From NCBI GenBank assembly GCA_963807735.1, contig CAWEDI010000004.1, positions 1-64,000 of the forward strand: a stretch of 64,000 nt of DNA, in the 5' to 3' direction. This DNA is from Roseiarcus sp963807735 (GTDB lineage: Bacteria > Pseudomonadota > Alphaproteobacteria > Rhizobiales > Beijerinckiaceae). Positions within the stretch are counted from its first letter, which is position 1, and the number at the start of each line of letters is the position of its first letter. This document shows, piece after piece, positions 8,906 to 18,300 of this stretch. The translations under genes and the position numbers were made by a program. The notes beneath the pieces were generated by a model that saw nothing but the letters and a program-made list of their open reading frames with translations, was not told the origin of the DNA and made no database searches.

Positions 8906-9180
8906 GAAAAATCGGGAATCGCCAGTTTCAGCTCCACGCGGGGCGGGTCGAAGTCGAACTCGCTCGGTTCGTCCTCAGCCAAAGCCGCGCCGAGCGACAC
9001 CTTGCCGTTCGTCAGACGACGATAGTCCTCGAAACTCAACAAGACATGCGCTGGCTGACCGCGATCGGTAATCACGACCGGCCCCAGCAAGGCGGCCTTT
9101 TTGGCTCGGCTGACGTCCTGATTGAATTCGCGGCTGGAAATGGTCGTCTGCGGCACGACGGGTCCCCTTCGCGTAGTCAT
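8902..9180 (-). CDS. Phd/YefM-type antitoxin
   Basis: 92 residues from the ATG at 9180 (a longer in-frame extension upstream has no coding character). The N-terminal Phd fold is visible in TTISSREFNQDVSRAKKAALLGPVVITDRGQPAHVLLSFEDYRRL, which both binds its own promoter and dimerises. The acidic C-terminal tail (EDEPSEFDFDPPRVELKL) is the part expected to wrap the PIN toxin. It is the upstream gene of a two-gene operon with the toxin and overlaps it by four bases. Confidence 0.9.
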   Translation of the reverse strand: MTTRRGPVVPQTTISSREFNQDVSRAKKAALLGPVVITDRGQPAHVLLSFEDYRRLTNGKVSLGAALAEDEPSEFDFDPPRVELKLAIPDFS

Positions 9181-9339
9181 GTTGCTACATAGGTCGTGCG
9201 CGATTTTGGCGCAATCCCGAGCGACTGCGAAGCGCAAACATCTTCGGATTGGCGAACACGCACCAGCCCGCTGCGATGTGCCTGACAAGCCGCAACGTCC
9301 GCACTATATGCCGTGCTAACTCATCGCCGCGAGGATCTC

Positions 9340-9621
9340 ATGTCGCTCTCCAGCGCCGGGCTCGACCCGAGACGGCGTCGCATTCTGTTTCGCGCCCGCC
9401 GCCGCGGATTGCGTGAGATGGACCTCGCGCTCGGCGCCTTCGCCGACGCCCATCTCGCTGGGCTGACCGAGGCCGAGCTTGAGGAAGTCGAGATCTGGCT
9501 CGACCTGCCCGATCCCGACATGCTCGCTTGGCTCACGGGCGAGGCGCCGACGCCCGCGCGCTTCGACACGCCGCTGCTCGCCAAGCTCGCCGAGGCGCCG
9601 CGCAGGGCGGCGGCCAAGTGA
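9340..9621 (+). CDS. sdhE: FAD assembly factor SdhE
   Basis: 93 residues from ATG 9340, preceded by GCGAGGA. RARRRGLREMDLALGAFADAHLAGLTEAELEEVEIWLDLPDPDMLAWLTG matches the SdhE/Sdh5 (formerly DUF339) family, including the RGxxEMD motif that contacts the flavoprotein. It promotes covalent FAD attachment to succinate dehydrogenase. The stop overlaps the mfd start (GTGA), an adjacency common in alphaproteobacteria. Confidence 0.92.
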   Translation: MSLSSAGLDPRRRRILFRARRRGLREMDLALGAFADAHLAGLTEAELEEVEIWLDLPDPDMLAWLTGEAPTPARFDTPLLAKLAEAPRRAAAK

Positions 9622-12600
9622 ACGCCCCGGTCGCCGCAGCGACGCGGCTCCGCCAGCCGACCGCCATCACGCTCGCCCACGCGCCCGAGGGGTTCGACGC
9701 CTTCGTGGTCGCCGACCTCGTGCGCGCGCTCGCCCGCGAGGCGGAGACCCGCGCGGTCGCGCTGACCTTCGTCGCCCGCGACTCGATCCGGGCGCAAAAC
9801 TTCATCGACGCGCTGGGCTTCGCCGCACCGGAGATCGAGGCGCTCGCGCTGCCGGCGTGGGACTGCCAGCCTTACGACCGCATGTCGCCCAGCGCCGCCA
9901 TCGCCGCGCGGCGGGTCACGGCGCTCGCCAGGCTGGCGCTGACGCGAGGCGCGCGCGAACGGCCGCGCATCCTGGTGGCGACCGTCAGCGCCCTGTCGCA
10001 GCGCGTGCCGCCGCGCAGCTATATCGCCAAGGCGGCGCTTTCGATTGCGCCGGGCAACGCGCTCGACATGCAGACCATCGTCGGCTGGCTGGAGACCAAC
10101 GGCTTCTCCCGCGCCAGTCTGGTGCGCGACGTCGGCGATTACGCGCAACGTGGCGGCATTCTCGACCTCTACGCCCCCGCCCTGCCCGCGCCGGTGCGGC
10201 TCGATTTCTTCGGCGACGCCGTCGAGTCGATCCGGCCGTTCGATCCCGAAACGCAGCGCAGCGCCGGCCATTTGCCCGCGCTCGATCTGACGCCGATGAG
10301 CGAGGCGCAACTGACGAGCGACTCGATCCGCCGGTTCCGCCAGGGCTACACCGCCGAGTTCGGCGCGCCCCGGCGCGGCGACACGCTCTACGAGACCGTC
10401 AGCGAGGGCCGGCGGGCGATCGGCCTCGAACACTGGCTACCGCTGTTCTACGAGAAGCTCGACACCGTGTTCGACTATCTCGGCGACGCGCCGCTAGTGC
10501 TAGACGCGCGCGCCGAGGACGTGGCGAAGTCCCGCTTCGCGCAGATCGAGGATTACTACGCCGCCCGCAAGGCCGCGCGCGAGCAGGACCCCGTCGCCAA
10601 CGACTACCAGCCGCTTAAGCCGGATCGGCTCTATCTGACGGCCGCCGAATTCGCCCGCGCGCTGACCGGTCGGCCGGTCGCGCGGCTGCAACCGTTCGAG
10701 GCCGCCTCTGACGCCGGCGACGTGATCGACTGCGGCGGCCGCGTCGGTCGCGATTTCGCTCCCGAGCGGCAGAACGAGAACGTCAACGTGTTCGACGCAG
10801 CGGTCGGGCACATCCGCGCGCTTCGCGACGTGGGCAAGACGGTCGTCGTCGCCGGCTGGTCGGACGGCTCGCGCGAGCGGCTGCGCCATGTGATCGCCGA
10901 ACATGGGTTGAAGTCGATCGAGCTGGTCTCCTCCTACGTGCAGGCGCGGTCGGCCCGCGCGGGCGCTTTGCCGCTGGCCGTCGTCGCACTGGAGCATGGC
11001 TTCGAGGCCGCCGATCTCGCGGTGATCGGCGAGCAGGACATTCTCGGCGACCGCCTGGTCCGGCAGGCCAAGCGCAAGCGGCGCGCCGAGAACGTGCTGG
11101 CCGAGGCGTCGGCGCTGGCGGCGGGCGATCTCGTCGTCCACATCGACCACGGCGTCGGCCGCTTCGTCGGCTTGCAGACGATCGAGGCGGCCGGCGCGCC
11201 GCACGATTGCCTTGAGATCCATTACGCTGGCGGCGACCGGCTGTTCCTGCCGGTCGAAAACCTGGAGCTGCTGTCCCGCTACGGCTCCGAGACCGGCGAG
11301 CTCGACCGGCTCGGCTCGACCGGCTGGCAGACCCGCAAGGCGCGGCTGAAGAAGCGCGTACGCGACATGGCCGCCGAACTGGTGCGCGTCGCAGCCCAAC
11401 GACTGACGCGTCCGGCCGTGCGACTGATCCCGCCCGAGGGGTTGTACGACGAATTCTGCGCGCGATTTCCCTACGACGAGACCGAGGACCAGTCGCGCGC
11501 GATCGAGGCGACGGTCGATGACCTCGGCGCGGGGCGGCCGATGGACCGGCTCGTCTGCGGCGACGTCGGCTTCGGCAAGACCGAGGTCGCGCTGCGCGCC
11601 GCCTTCGCCGCCGCGATCAACGGCAAGCAGACTGCCGTCATCGCGCCGACCACGCTGCTGACGCGCCAGCACTACAAGAACTTCACCCAGCGCTTCGCAG
11701 GTCTCCCGGTGCGCATCGGCCAGCTCTCGCGCATGGTCGGCGCCGCCGAGCAGCGCGAGGTGAAGAAGGGGCTCGCTGACGGTTCAATCGACATCGTGAT
11801 TGGCACCCACGCCGTTCTCGGCAAGACGGTCGCGTTCAAGGACCTCGGCCTCGTCGTCGTCGACGAGGAGCAGCATTTCGGCGTCGGTCACAAAGAACGG
11901 CTGAAGGACCTGCGCGCCGAGGTCCACGTGCTGACGCTCTCGGCGACGCCGATCCCGCGCACGCTGCAACTCGCCATGACCGGCGTGCGCGATCTCTCGA
12001 TCATCGCCACGCCGCCGGTCGACCGGCTCGCGGTGCGGACGATCGTCACGCCGTTCGATGCGCTGATCGTGCGCGAGGCGCTGCTGCGCGAGCGTTATCG
12101 CGGCGGGCAGGCGTTCTATGTGTGTCCGCGCATCGAGGACCTCGACGAATGCGCGGCGTTCCTTCGCCAGAGCGTGCCGGAATGCAAGTTCGTGATCGCG
12201 CACGGCCAGTTGGCGATGACGGAACTTGAGGATAAAGTGGGCGCCTTCTACGACGGCAAGTACGATGTTCTGCTGTCGACTTCGATCGTCGAATCCGGCC
12301 TCGACATTCCCCGCGCCAACACGCTGATCGTCCACCGCGCCGACATGTTCGGCCTCGGCCAGCTCTATCAGCTGCGCGGGCGCGTCGGCCGCTCGAAAAC
12401 GCGCGCCTACGCGATCTTCACGACGCCGGTCAACAAACCGATCACGCCGCAAGCCGAGAAGCGGCTCGCCGCATTGCAGTCGCTCGACACGCTCGGCGCC
12501 GGCTTCCAGCTCGCCAGCCACGATCTCGATCTGCGCGGCGCCGGCAATCTGCTCGGCGAGGAGCAATCCGGCCACATCAAGGAAGTCGGCTACGAGCTCT

Positions 12601-13124
12601 ATCAGCAGATGGTGAAGGAGGCCGTCGAGCGCCTGAAGTCGGGCGACGCCGCCGAGCCGGAGCAGGATGTCTGGTCGCCAACGATTTCGCTTGGCTCGCC
12701 GGTGACGATCCCGGAGAGCTATATCCCCGATCTGGCGACGCGGCTGTCGCTTTACCGCCGCCTCTCGGGGGTCAGCGAGGAGGCCGACATTGACGCGATG
12801 GGCGCCGAAATCGTCGATCGCTTCGGGCCGCCGCCGCCGGAAGTCGATCTGCTGTTGAAGCTGGTGCGGATCAAGGCTTTGTGCCGGCGCTCGCACGTGG
12901 AGAAGCTCGACGCCGGCGCGAAAGGCATGACGCTGGCGTTCCGCGACAATTCCTTCGCCAACCCGGCGGGGCTGGTGAAGTGGGTGACGGCGCACCCGGA
13001 GGCGCGCGTGCGGCCCGACATGCGGATCGTGGTGAGCGGCGATTTCGAGGCGCTGAGCGATCGGCTCGACGGGGCGCTGAAGACGATGCGCGAGGTGGCG
13101 AGGATCGCGGGGAAAAAGGGTTGA
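9618..13124 (+). CDS. mfd: Transcription-repair coupling factor Mfd
   Basis: 1168 residues from the GTG at 9618. Order of parts: UvrB-like damage-recognition module (about 1-350), the CarD-like RNA-polymerase interaction domain (LVVHIDHGVGRFVGL, near residue 505), the RecG-like translocase with Walker A GDVGFGKTEVALRAA (near 650), the DEEQHFGV box (near 748), LSATPIPRTLQLAMTG, and the helicase C-terminal part with QLRGRVGRS, then the TRCF domain. It pushes stalled RNA polymerase off the template and recruits UvrA. Length is typical and the frame is intact. Confidence 0.97.
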   Translation: MNAPVAAATRLRQPTAITLAHAPEGFDAFVVADLVRALAREAETRAVALTFVARDSIRAQNFIDALGFAAPEIEALALPAWDCQPYDRMSPSAAIAARRVTALARLALTRGARERPRILVATVSALSQRVPPRSYIAKAALSIAPGNALDMQTIVGWLETNGFSRASLVRDVGDYAQRGGILDLYAPALPAPVRLDFFGDAVESIRPFDPETQRSAGHLPALDLTPMSEAQLTSDSIRRFRQGYTAEFGAPRRGDTLYETVSEGRRAIGLEHWLPLFYEKLDTVFDYLGDAPLVLDARAEDVAKSRFAQIEDYYAARKAAREQDPVANDYQPLKPDRLYLTAAEFARALTGRPVARLQPFEAASDAGDVIDCGGRVGRDFAPERQNENVNVFDAAVGHIRALRDVGKTVVVAGWSDGSRERLRHVIAEHGLKSIELVSSYVQARSARAGALPLAVVALEHGFEAADLAVIGEQDILGDRLVRQAKRKRRAENVLAEASALAAGDLVVHIDHGVGRFVGLQTIEAAGAPHDCLEIHYAGGDRLFLPVENLELLSRYGSETGELDRLGSTGWQTRKARLKKRVRDMAAELVRVAAQRLTRPAVRLIPPEGLYDEFCARFPYDETEDQSRAIEATVDDLGAGRPMDRLVCGDVGFGKTEVALRAAFAAAINGKQTAVIAPTTLLTRQHYKNFTQRFAGLPVRIGQLSRMVGAAEQREVKKGLADGSIDIVIGTHAVLGKTVAFKDLGLVVVDEEQHFGVGHKERLKDLRAEVHVLTLSATPIPRTLQLAMTGVRDLSIIATPPVDRLAVRTIVTPFDALIVREALLRERYRGGQAFYVCPRIEDLDECAAFLRQSVPECKFVIAHGQLAMTELEDKVGAFYDGKYDVLLSTSIVESGLDIPRANTLIVHRADMFGLGQLYQLRGRVGRSKTRAYAIFTTPVNKPITPQAEKRLAALQSLDTLGAGFQLASHDLDLRGAGNLLGEEQSGHIKEVGYELYQQMVKEAVERLKSGDAAEPEQDVWSPTISLGSPVTIPESYIPDLATRLSLYRRLSGVSEEADIDAMGAEIVDRFGPPPPEVDLLLKLVRIKALCRRSHVEKLDAGAKGMTLAFRDNSFANPAGLVKWVTAHPEARVRPDMRIVVSGDFEALSDRLDGALKTMREVARIAGKKG

Positions 13125-13184
13125 CGGCGGGCGGCCTGCAAAGAATTGTTTTGACCAGCGGTATTTTTGTAGTTACAGAAATTC

Positions 13185-13466
13185 ATGCCCGATTGGGACG
13201 AGAACAAGCGCATCGCCAATCTCGCCAACCACGGTGTCGACTTTCGCGATCTGGGCTTGCCGAACTGGTCGAAAGCGCTGGTGTTCGAGGATATGCGCCG
13301 CGACTACGGGGAACAAAGATTGATCGCGATGGGAAGAATTGGGCCCCGCCTTCACGTTGTCGTCTACGTCGAGCGAAACGGCGAGCGCCGATACATATCC
13401 GCGCGCAAAGCCAATAGCCGGGAGATCGCCTACTATGAGAAGCAAGCTGGTTCGCCCGAGCCCTGA
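13185..13466 (+). CDS. brnT: BrnT-family ribonuclease toxin
   Basis: 93 residues of the DUF497/BrnT type: WDENKRIANLANHGVDF at the start, VFEDMRRDYGEQRLIAMGRI in the middle and the conserved VVVYVERNGERRYISARKANSREIAYYE at the end. BrnT folds like RelE and cleaves RNA; BrnA neutralises it. The gene follows mfd by 60 bases and overlaps brnA by 32 bases. Toxin-first order is typical of this family. Confidence 0.92.
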   Translation: MPDWDENKRIANLANHGVDFRDLGLPNWSKALVFEDMRRDYGEQRLIAMGRIGPRLHVVVYVERNGERRYISARKANSREIAYYEKQAGSPEP

Positions 13467-13695
13467 AGAAGATTTGGAGATCGCTCGCGGCATCGCTAGC
13501 GATCCCGATGCGGCGCCCGACCTTTCTCAACCTGTTCCCGGAATCGTGCGCCGCGTTGGCCGACCGAACAAGATTGACGCCAAGGTGTCTGTAACGCTGC
13601 GGCTCGACCGGGACTTGGTTGAAAGGTTCAAAGCGTCCGGGTCAGGTTGGCAGACACGTATCAACGCTGCGCTGCGAAGGGCGGTCGGCTCGTAG
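13435..13695 (+). CDS. brnA: BrnA-family antitoxin
   Basis: 86 residues from the ATG at 13435, inside the 3' end of brnT. The DNA-binding ribbon-helix-helix lies at the end: KVSVTLRLDRDLVERFKASGSGWQTRINAALRRAV. The N-terminal half (SPEEDLEIARGIASDPDAAPDL) is the acidic toxin-binding segment. It is expected to repress the operon together with BrnT. Confidence 0.9.
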   Translation: MRSKLVRPSPEEDLEIARGIASDPDAAPDLSQPVPGIVRRVGRPNKIDAKVSVTLRLDRDLVERFKASGSGWQTRINAALRRAVGS

Positions 13696-13727
13696 GCGCT
13701 GCGACCTCGACCGCACCCAAGCGAAGG

Positions 13728-14171
13728 CTACGGCTCAGGCCAAAATTCCCCGTTCAACGCCTGCTCGCCGGACCACGGGCAATCGCCGGGAAACGTCACG
13801 ATCGCCAGCCCCGTTTCCGCCGCCGCCTCCAGCCTCGCGTCGCGATAGGCGTTGGCGAGCGCTTGCGGCAGGAGCGGCTTGAGGCTCGGGTTGTCGTCGA
13901 GATGGTCGATCAGCCGATTGCGCTGCACCCGGATCGACGCCTCCCAACTTGCGCCGCGCTTCTCCGGCTGAAATCGCCATTTCAGGAGATGCGTCAGAAG
14001 CACAGCGAGCCGGCTGACGAGTTCACGCTTCTCCGTTCGCCCCATGCTCGCGATTTCCTCCGCGATGTTTTCGATGTCGGCGTCCGAAAGCTTGCCAGAA
14101 CGTAGGAGATCGGCCTGCTCCAGGCTCCAGGCGAAAAAGTCCGTCTCGTAAAGCGCGCTTTTGGCCGGCAT
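13728..14171 (-). CDS. DUF29 domain protein
   Basis: 147 residues; the ATG at 14171 is preceded by AGGAG at eight bases, better than the GTG three codons upstream. YETDFFAWSLEQADLLRSGKLSDADIENIAEEIASMGRTEKRELVSRLAVLLTHLLKWRFQPEKRGASW is characteristic of the DUF29 family, a small helical protein of unknown role frequent in cyanobacteria and alphaproteobacteria, sometimes near mobile or toxin genes. Here it sits beside a BrnTA module, transcribed toward it. Confidence 0.88.
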   Translation of the reverse strand: MPAKSALYETDFFAWSLEQADLLRSGKLSDADIENIAEEIASMGRTEKRELVSRLAVLLTHLLKWRFQPEKRGASWEASIRVQRNRLIDHLDDNPSLKPLLPQALANAYRDARLEAAAETGLAIVTFPGDCPWSGEQALNGEFWPEP

Positions 14172-14224
14172 GCTCGACACTCCTAAGCGTACGGTCCCCT
14201 TCCCTCAACCCCGCCGGTCGCCCC

Positions 14225-15088
14225 TCACTGCACCGAATACGTGAACTTCATCCCGATCGGCGCGCCGTGCGGCGGTGGCGGGAACAGGCGCGCCGCGGCG
14301 GACACCGCCTCCATCGCCGCCTCGTCGAGCTCCATCGAGCCGCTGCCCTCCGCCACGAAGCGCTGCGTCAGTCGGCCGCGCCCGTCGACCGCCATGCCGA
14401 TCACCCCGGTGAGGCGGCGTCCGTAAGCGTGCGCCACCGCAGGCACATGCAGCCGCGGCACGATCAGGCCGTAGAGAACTGTCAGGTAGGTCGACTTCGC
14501 GTTGCCGCCCGTGACCGGCGACTGGATCGCCGCGCCGCCGAAATCGACGTCGGGCACCGAATCGAAGGTCTTCGGCAGCGCCGCGAGCACCGAAGGTTTG
14601 GCTTTCGCCGGCGTCTCCTTCGGGTCGGGCTTTGGCGGCGGCGCCTCGGCCTCGGCGGTCTTCGGCAGCTCCGGCGCGGGCGCCTCAGCGGGTTTGGTTT
14701 CCTCCGGCGACGGGGTCGGGACCGGCGACGGCGGCGGCGCGGCGGCCGGCTTCTCCTTCTCCGCCACGTGCTCGTCGTCGTGGTCGCTCTTGCCCTCGCG
14801 CGGCGCGTCGGTCGCCGGCTTCTCGGGCTCGGGCGGCGAACTCTGCTCCGGAGCGGGGGGCGACGGGCTCGGCGACGGAGACGGCTCGACGACGATCTCG
14901 ACGGGAATCTCCGTCGGCTCCGGCGGCGGTTTATAGTCCCGCTGCAGCCAGATCAGCGCAAAGACCCCCAATTCGATGGCGACGGCCGCGAACACCGCCA
15001 CGCCCAGCCGCAAGCGGGCGCGCCGCGCCGGCGGCGCTTCGAGCCGCTGCGCGACGTCGGCGACGAAGGCGGTCGGAGTCGGCGGCAT
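14225..15088 (-). CDS. TonB-family energy transducer
   Basis: 287 residues: a short cytoplasmic part, one membrane helix (LGVAVFAAVAIELGVFALIWL, about 29-49), a long Pro/Glu/Lys-rich linker to span the periplasm (about 55-170), and a C-terminal TonB fold (GRRLTGVIGMAVDGRGRLTQRFVAEGSGSMELDEAAMEAV...FPPPPHG). It would pass proton-motive force from ExbBD to outer-membrane receptors. No exbB, exbD or receptor gene is in the window. The start ATG is preceded by AGAAGGGG. Confidence 0.88.
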   Translation of the reverse strand: MPPTPTAFVADVAQRLEAPPARRARLRLGVAVFAAVAIELGVFALIWLQRDYKPPPEPTEIPVEIVVEPSPSPSPSPPAPEQSSPPEPEKPATDAPREGKSDHDDEHVAEKEKPAAAPPPSPVPTPSPEETKPAEAPAPELPKTAEAEAPPPKPDPKETPAKAKPSVLAALPKTFDSVPDVDFGGAAIQSPVTGGNAKSTYLTVLYGLIVPRLHVPAVAHAYGRRLTGVIGMAVDGRGRLTQRFVAEGSGSMELDEAAMEAVSAAARLFPPPPHGAPIGMKFTYSVQ

Positions 15089-15131
15089 CGACCCCTTCTA
15101 TCCCGACGCTGCGGCGCCGCGAAAGAGTTTG

Positions 15132-15962
15132 TCAATAAAATGAAACGGGGAAATATTTGCGAAATATTTCTACGTATTGCCCCTGCGCCCAAATCCGCGC
15201 CAGCGCCCAGTCCAGCGCTCGGGCCAACGTCGCGTCGTCCTTGCGCACCGCGATCGACACGCCCTCGCCAAAGTAGCGGCTTTCGAGAAACGGGCCGCCG
15301 CGGAACGCGCAGCAGTCCGCCGCGTCCTCGCCGTTCAGCCACAGCGCGAGCGTCAGGCCGTCGGCGAAGGCGAGATCGACCTCGCCCGCCTTCAGGGCGC
15401 GGTGCAGCGCCGCGAAATCCTCGTAGGACTTGCGTTTCGCCAGCGGAAAGAACCGCGCCAGATAATCTTCGTGCGCGCTCGCCTTGATGACGCCGATCGT
15501 CCGCCCCGCGAGCGCGACCGGATCGATCTCGCCCAGCGGAAAGTCCTTGCGCGCGGCGAAGCGGGCGGGGGTCAGGTAATAGGGGTCGGTGAAGTCGAGG
15601 CGCGCGCGAAGCGCCGGCGTCGCCCGCATCGAGGCGATCATCGCGTCGCCCTTGCCGGTTTCGAGCGCCTCGACGAGCGTGTCCCAGCGCCGCGCCTGCA
15701 CGGTGCAGGCGATGCGCAATTGCTCGCAAATCGCCCGCGCGATCTCGATGTTGAAGCCGACCAGCGTCCCGTCGGCGAGCGCGAAGTCGAGCGGGGCGTA
15801 ATCGTCGGCGGTCAGGAAGCGGATCGCCTTCAGGCCGCCGAGGTCCGGCTTGTCGGGATGCAGTCCCGGGTCCCAAAGACTTGGCACCGGATCGGCGCGG
15901 GCGAGGCCGGCGGCGAGAGCCGCCGCGACGAGCGCCGCGCGCCGCCAATTCGATTTTCGCAT
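15132..15962 (-). CDS. Periplasmic solute-binding protein (SBP_bac_3 type)
   Basis: 276 residues from the ATG at 15962 (GGGAGCG upstream). Signal peptide MRKSNWRRAALVAAALAAGLARA, then a family-3 amino-acid-type binding domain: YAPLDFALADGTLVGFNIEIARAICEQL, FTDPYYLTPARFAARKDF, AGRTIGVIKASAHEDYL and DLAFADGLTLALWLNG. No permease or ATPase gene adjoins it. In methylotrophs distant members of this fold (MoxJ/XoxJ) serve in methanol oxidation, but no methanol dehydrogenase genes are visible here, so a free-standing binding or sensor-input role is equally possible. Confidence 0.85.
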   Translation of the reverse strand: MRKSNWRRAALVAAALAAGLARADPVPSLWDPGLHPDKPDLGGLKAIRFLTADDYAPLDFALADGTLVGFNIEIARAICEQLRIACTVQARRWDTLVEALETGKGDAMIASMRATPALRARLDFTDPYYLTPARFAARKDFPLGEIDPVALAGRTIGVIKASAHEDYLARFFPLAKRKSYEDFAALHRALKAGEVDLAFADGLTLALWLNGEDAADCCAFRGGPFLESRYFGEGVSIAVRKDDATLARALDWALARIWAQGQYVEIFRKYFPVSFY

Positions 15963-16022
15963 CGCGCTCCCGCAGGTGGCGTCACGCGGCTTCATATCCG
16001 GCGGGGCGACCGGCGCAAAGGC

Positions 16023-17564
16023 TCACGCCTGCTGGCTCGAAGGCCAGTAGCGGTCGCGCAGCTGCCGCTTCAGCAATTTGCCGGTCGGCGTGCGCGGCAA
16101 TTCGCGCTCGAAATCGACCGAGCGCGGGCATTTCAGCGCCGACATGCGCGCCCGCGCATAGGCGATCAACTCGGCCTCCAGCGTCTTGCTGGCGCGCGAG
16201 GCGTCGCGAAGCTGCACGACCGCCTTCACCTCCTCGCCGAGGTCGTCGTTGGGAACGCCAAATACGGCGGCGTCGAGCACCTCGGCATGGCCGATCAGGA
16301 CGTCCTCCGTCTCCTGCGGGTAGATATTGACGCCGCCGGAGATGATCATATGCGCCTTGCGGTCGGTCAGATAGAGATAGCCGTCCTCGTCGAGATAGCC
16401 AATGTCGCCGAGCGTCGACCAACCATCGTTGATATAGGCGGATCGCGTCTTGGCTGGATCGTTGCGATAGGCGAATTGCGGCCCGCCGGCGAAATAGATG
16501 ACGCCGTTGACCCGCGGCGGCAGCGTCTCGCCGGTCTGCTCGACAACGATCTTGACTTGCCCGACATAGGCGCGTCCGACCGATCCGCGATGGGTCAGCC
16601 ATTCCTGCGAATTGATGATGGTGACGCCGTTGCCCTCGGTGCCGGCGTAATATTCGATGAGGATCGGGCCCCACCAATCAATCATCTGTTGCTTGACGTC
16701 GACCGAGCACGGCGCGGCGGCGTGGATGGCGCCGCGCAGCGAGGAAATATCGTACTTGCGCCTGGTCGCTTCCGGCAGCTTGAGCAGCCTGACGAACATC
16801 GTCGGCACGAGCTGGCTCTGGGTGGCGCGATAGGTTTCGACGCATCGCAGATAGGTCTCGGCCTCGAAACTCTTCATCACGACGACCGTCGCGCCGACGG
16901 CGACCGCCGTCATGGTGAAGCGCAACGGAGCGGCGTGATAGAGCGGCGCCGGCGACAGATAGACGCTGTCCTGGTTGACGCCGCACATGTCGACGCACAG
17001 CAGCTTCAATAGGGGATTTAGCGTTCCCAGCGGAGCCGGCGTCAGCGCCGTCTCGACGCCCTTGGGGCGGCCCGTGGTGCCGGAGGAATAGAGCATGTCG
17101 CGGCCGGCGAATTCGTTGGCGACGGGCGTCGTCGGCTGCGCTGCGACCTCAACGTCCCAACTGCGAAAGCCGGGCGCGGCGTCGCCGGTCATGAAGAGAA
17201 CCGGCGCGTCGGCGGCGTCGGCGAGCCCGCGCGTCTGGTCGGCGCAGGTTGGCGAGGTCACGAACGCCTTGGCGTCGCAATCGCGCACGATATAGGCGAT
17301 CTCATCGGCTTTCAGATAGCGGCTGATCGCGGTGAAGATGAGCCCGCAGCGCTGCGCCGCCCAGCAGATTTCGACGAACGGCAGGCCGTTCTCCATCAAC
17401 AGCGCGACATGGTCGCCGGGCCTTAGACCTAGGGCGACGAACAATTGCGCGCCCTGGTTGCTGCGCCGGTCGAGTTCGGCGAAGGTCAGCGTCTCGCCGG
17501 TTTCGCCGATCACATAGGCCGCCTTGTTCGGCGTCGTCGCTGCGTGGATCGACGGATGATTCAT
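16023..17564 (-). CDS. Acyl-CoA synthetase / AMP-dependent ligase
   Basis: 513 residues from the ATG at 17564 (GGAGGG upstream). ANL superfamily motifs: YSSGTTGRPKGVE (A3, phosphate loop), EYYAGTEGNG (A5), DGWSTLGDIGYLDEDGYLYLTDRKAHMIISGGVNIYP (A7-A8 hinge) and RTPTGKLLKRQL with the catalytic Lys (A10). It activates a carboxylic acid to acyl-AMP and then the CoA thioester. Similar to fatty-acid or bile-acid CoA ligases of the FadD3/CaiC kind; substrate not deducible. Confidence 0.9.
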   Translation of the reverse strand: MNHPSIHAATTPNKAAYVIGETGETLTFAELDRRSNQGAQLFVALGLRPGDHVALLMENGLPFVEICWAAQRCGLIFTAISRYLKADEIAYIVRDCDAKAFVTSPTCADQTRGLADAADAPVLFMTGDAAPGFRSWDVEVAAQPTTPVANEFAGRDMLYSSGTTGRPKGVETALTPAPLGTLNPLLKLLCVDMCGVNQDSVYLSPAPLYHAAPLRFTMTAVAVGATVVVMKSFEAETYLRCVETYRATQSQLVPTMFVRLLKLPEATRRKYDISSLRGAIHAAAPCSVDVKQQMIDWWGPILIEYYAGTEGNGVTIINSQEWLTHRGSVGRAYVGQVKIVVEQTGETLPPRVNGVIYFAGGPQFAYRNDPAKTRSAYINDGWSTLGDIGYLDEDGYLYLTDRKAHMIISGGVNIYPQETEDVLIGHAEVLDAAVFGVPNDDLGEEVKAVVQLRDASRASKTLEAELIAYARARMSALKCPRSVDFERELPRTPTGKLLKRQLRDRYWPSSQQA

Positions 17565-17724
17565 GGCCGGCCCTCCCCGTCGCGCCTCGTCGGGGCGCAG
17601 GTTCGGGACCAGTTTCAAGGGTTGACCCGGGAAACGCAAGCGGCGGAAGCGGATCGCCCGTGACCTCGCGGCCGGCGCGAAGCCGACCGCGCCCAGGACG
17701 CGCCGGGCCCTCAGTCTTCAGGGT

Positions 17725-18300
17725 TCATTGTTGATGATGCTCGCCGCCGCCGCCTTCGCCGCCATGCTGACCGCCGCCGCCCTGATGCTGCCCGCCGCCG
17801 CCTTGGTGCTGCATAGCGCCGCCGCCCTGGTGCTGCATGTTGCCGCCGTCGTGATGCTCCATGCCGCCGCCGTGGTGCTCCATGCCGCCGCCCCCGTGGT
17901 GCTCCATGCCGCCGCCACCGTGGTGCTCCATGCCGCCGCCGCCGTGGTGCTCCATGCCGCCGCCGTGGGGCTCGCCGCCGCGGTGACCGCGCCAGTCGCG
18001 CTCGTAGCGGTGCTCACGCCAGCCATGGAAGCCTTCGCCGCCACCCCAGCCGGAGCCTTCGGTGTAGCCGAATCCGCACCAGTACCAGCCTGGCCCGCGC
18101 CAGCCGTCGTCGTACCAACAATAGTCCCGGCCGCCCAAAACGAAATCGAGCGGATTGGGAAAAAAGAACTGCGCCGGCTGCACGGCCGCGCCGGCTGCGG
18201 GATTGAGTCCCTCGCCCATCAGGGCCGCCTGCGCCGACGCCGCGCTCGACGCGGCGAGCGCCGCCGCCAGACCCACCGCTACCACGCTTCTATGAAACAT
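17725..18300 (-). CDS. Exported His/Gly-rich protein with EHHGGGGM repeats
   Basis: 191 residues from the ATG at 18300 (GGAGAG upstream). Signal peptide to about residue 25 (ASSAASAQA). A short conserved core contains YCWYDDGWRGPGWYWCGFGY, then a low-complexity tail: four near-identical EHHGGGGM/EHHGGGM units followed by MQHQGGG and QHQGGGG units. The tail is nearly all Gly, His, Gln, Met, a composition expected to bind Cu, Ni or Zn (inference). It is a paralogue of the gene at 18454-18963, with which it shares the Trp/Cys core. Confidence 0.82.
   Translation of the reverse strand: MFHRSVVAVGLAAALAASSAASAQAALMGEGLNPAAGAAVQPAQFFFPNPLDFVLGGRDYCWYDDGWRGPGWYWCGFGYTEGSGWGGGEGFHGWREHRYERDWRGHRGGEPHGGGMEHHGGGGMEHHGGGGMEHHGGGGMEHHGGGMEHHDGGNMQHQGGGAMQHQGGGGQHQGGGGQHGGEGGGGEHHQQ

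Noticed and set aside
11784..12995. 403-residue minus-strand frame within mfd
   Set aside because: Antisense to the intact Mfd translocase; His/Arg/Asp-rich composition typical of shadow frames.
15177..17012. 611-residue plus-strand frame
   Set aside because: Spans the antisense of the solute-binding protein and the acyl-CoA synthetase; GC-rich shadow without any motif.
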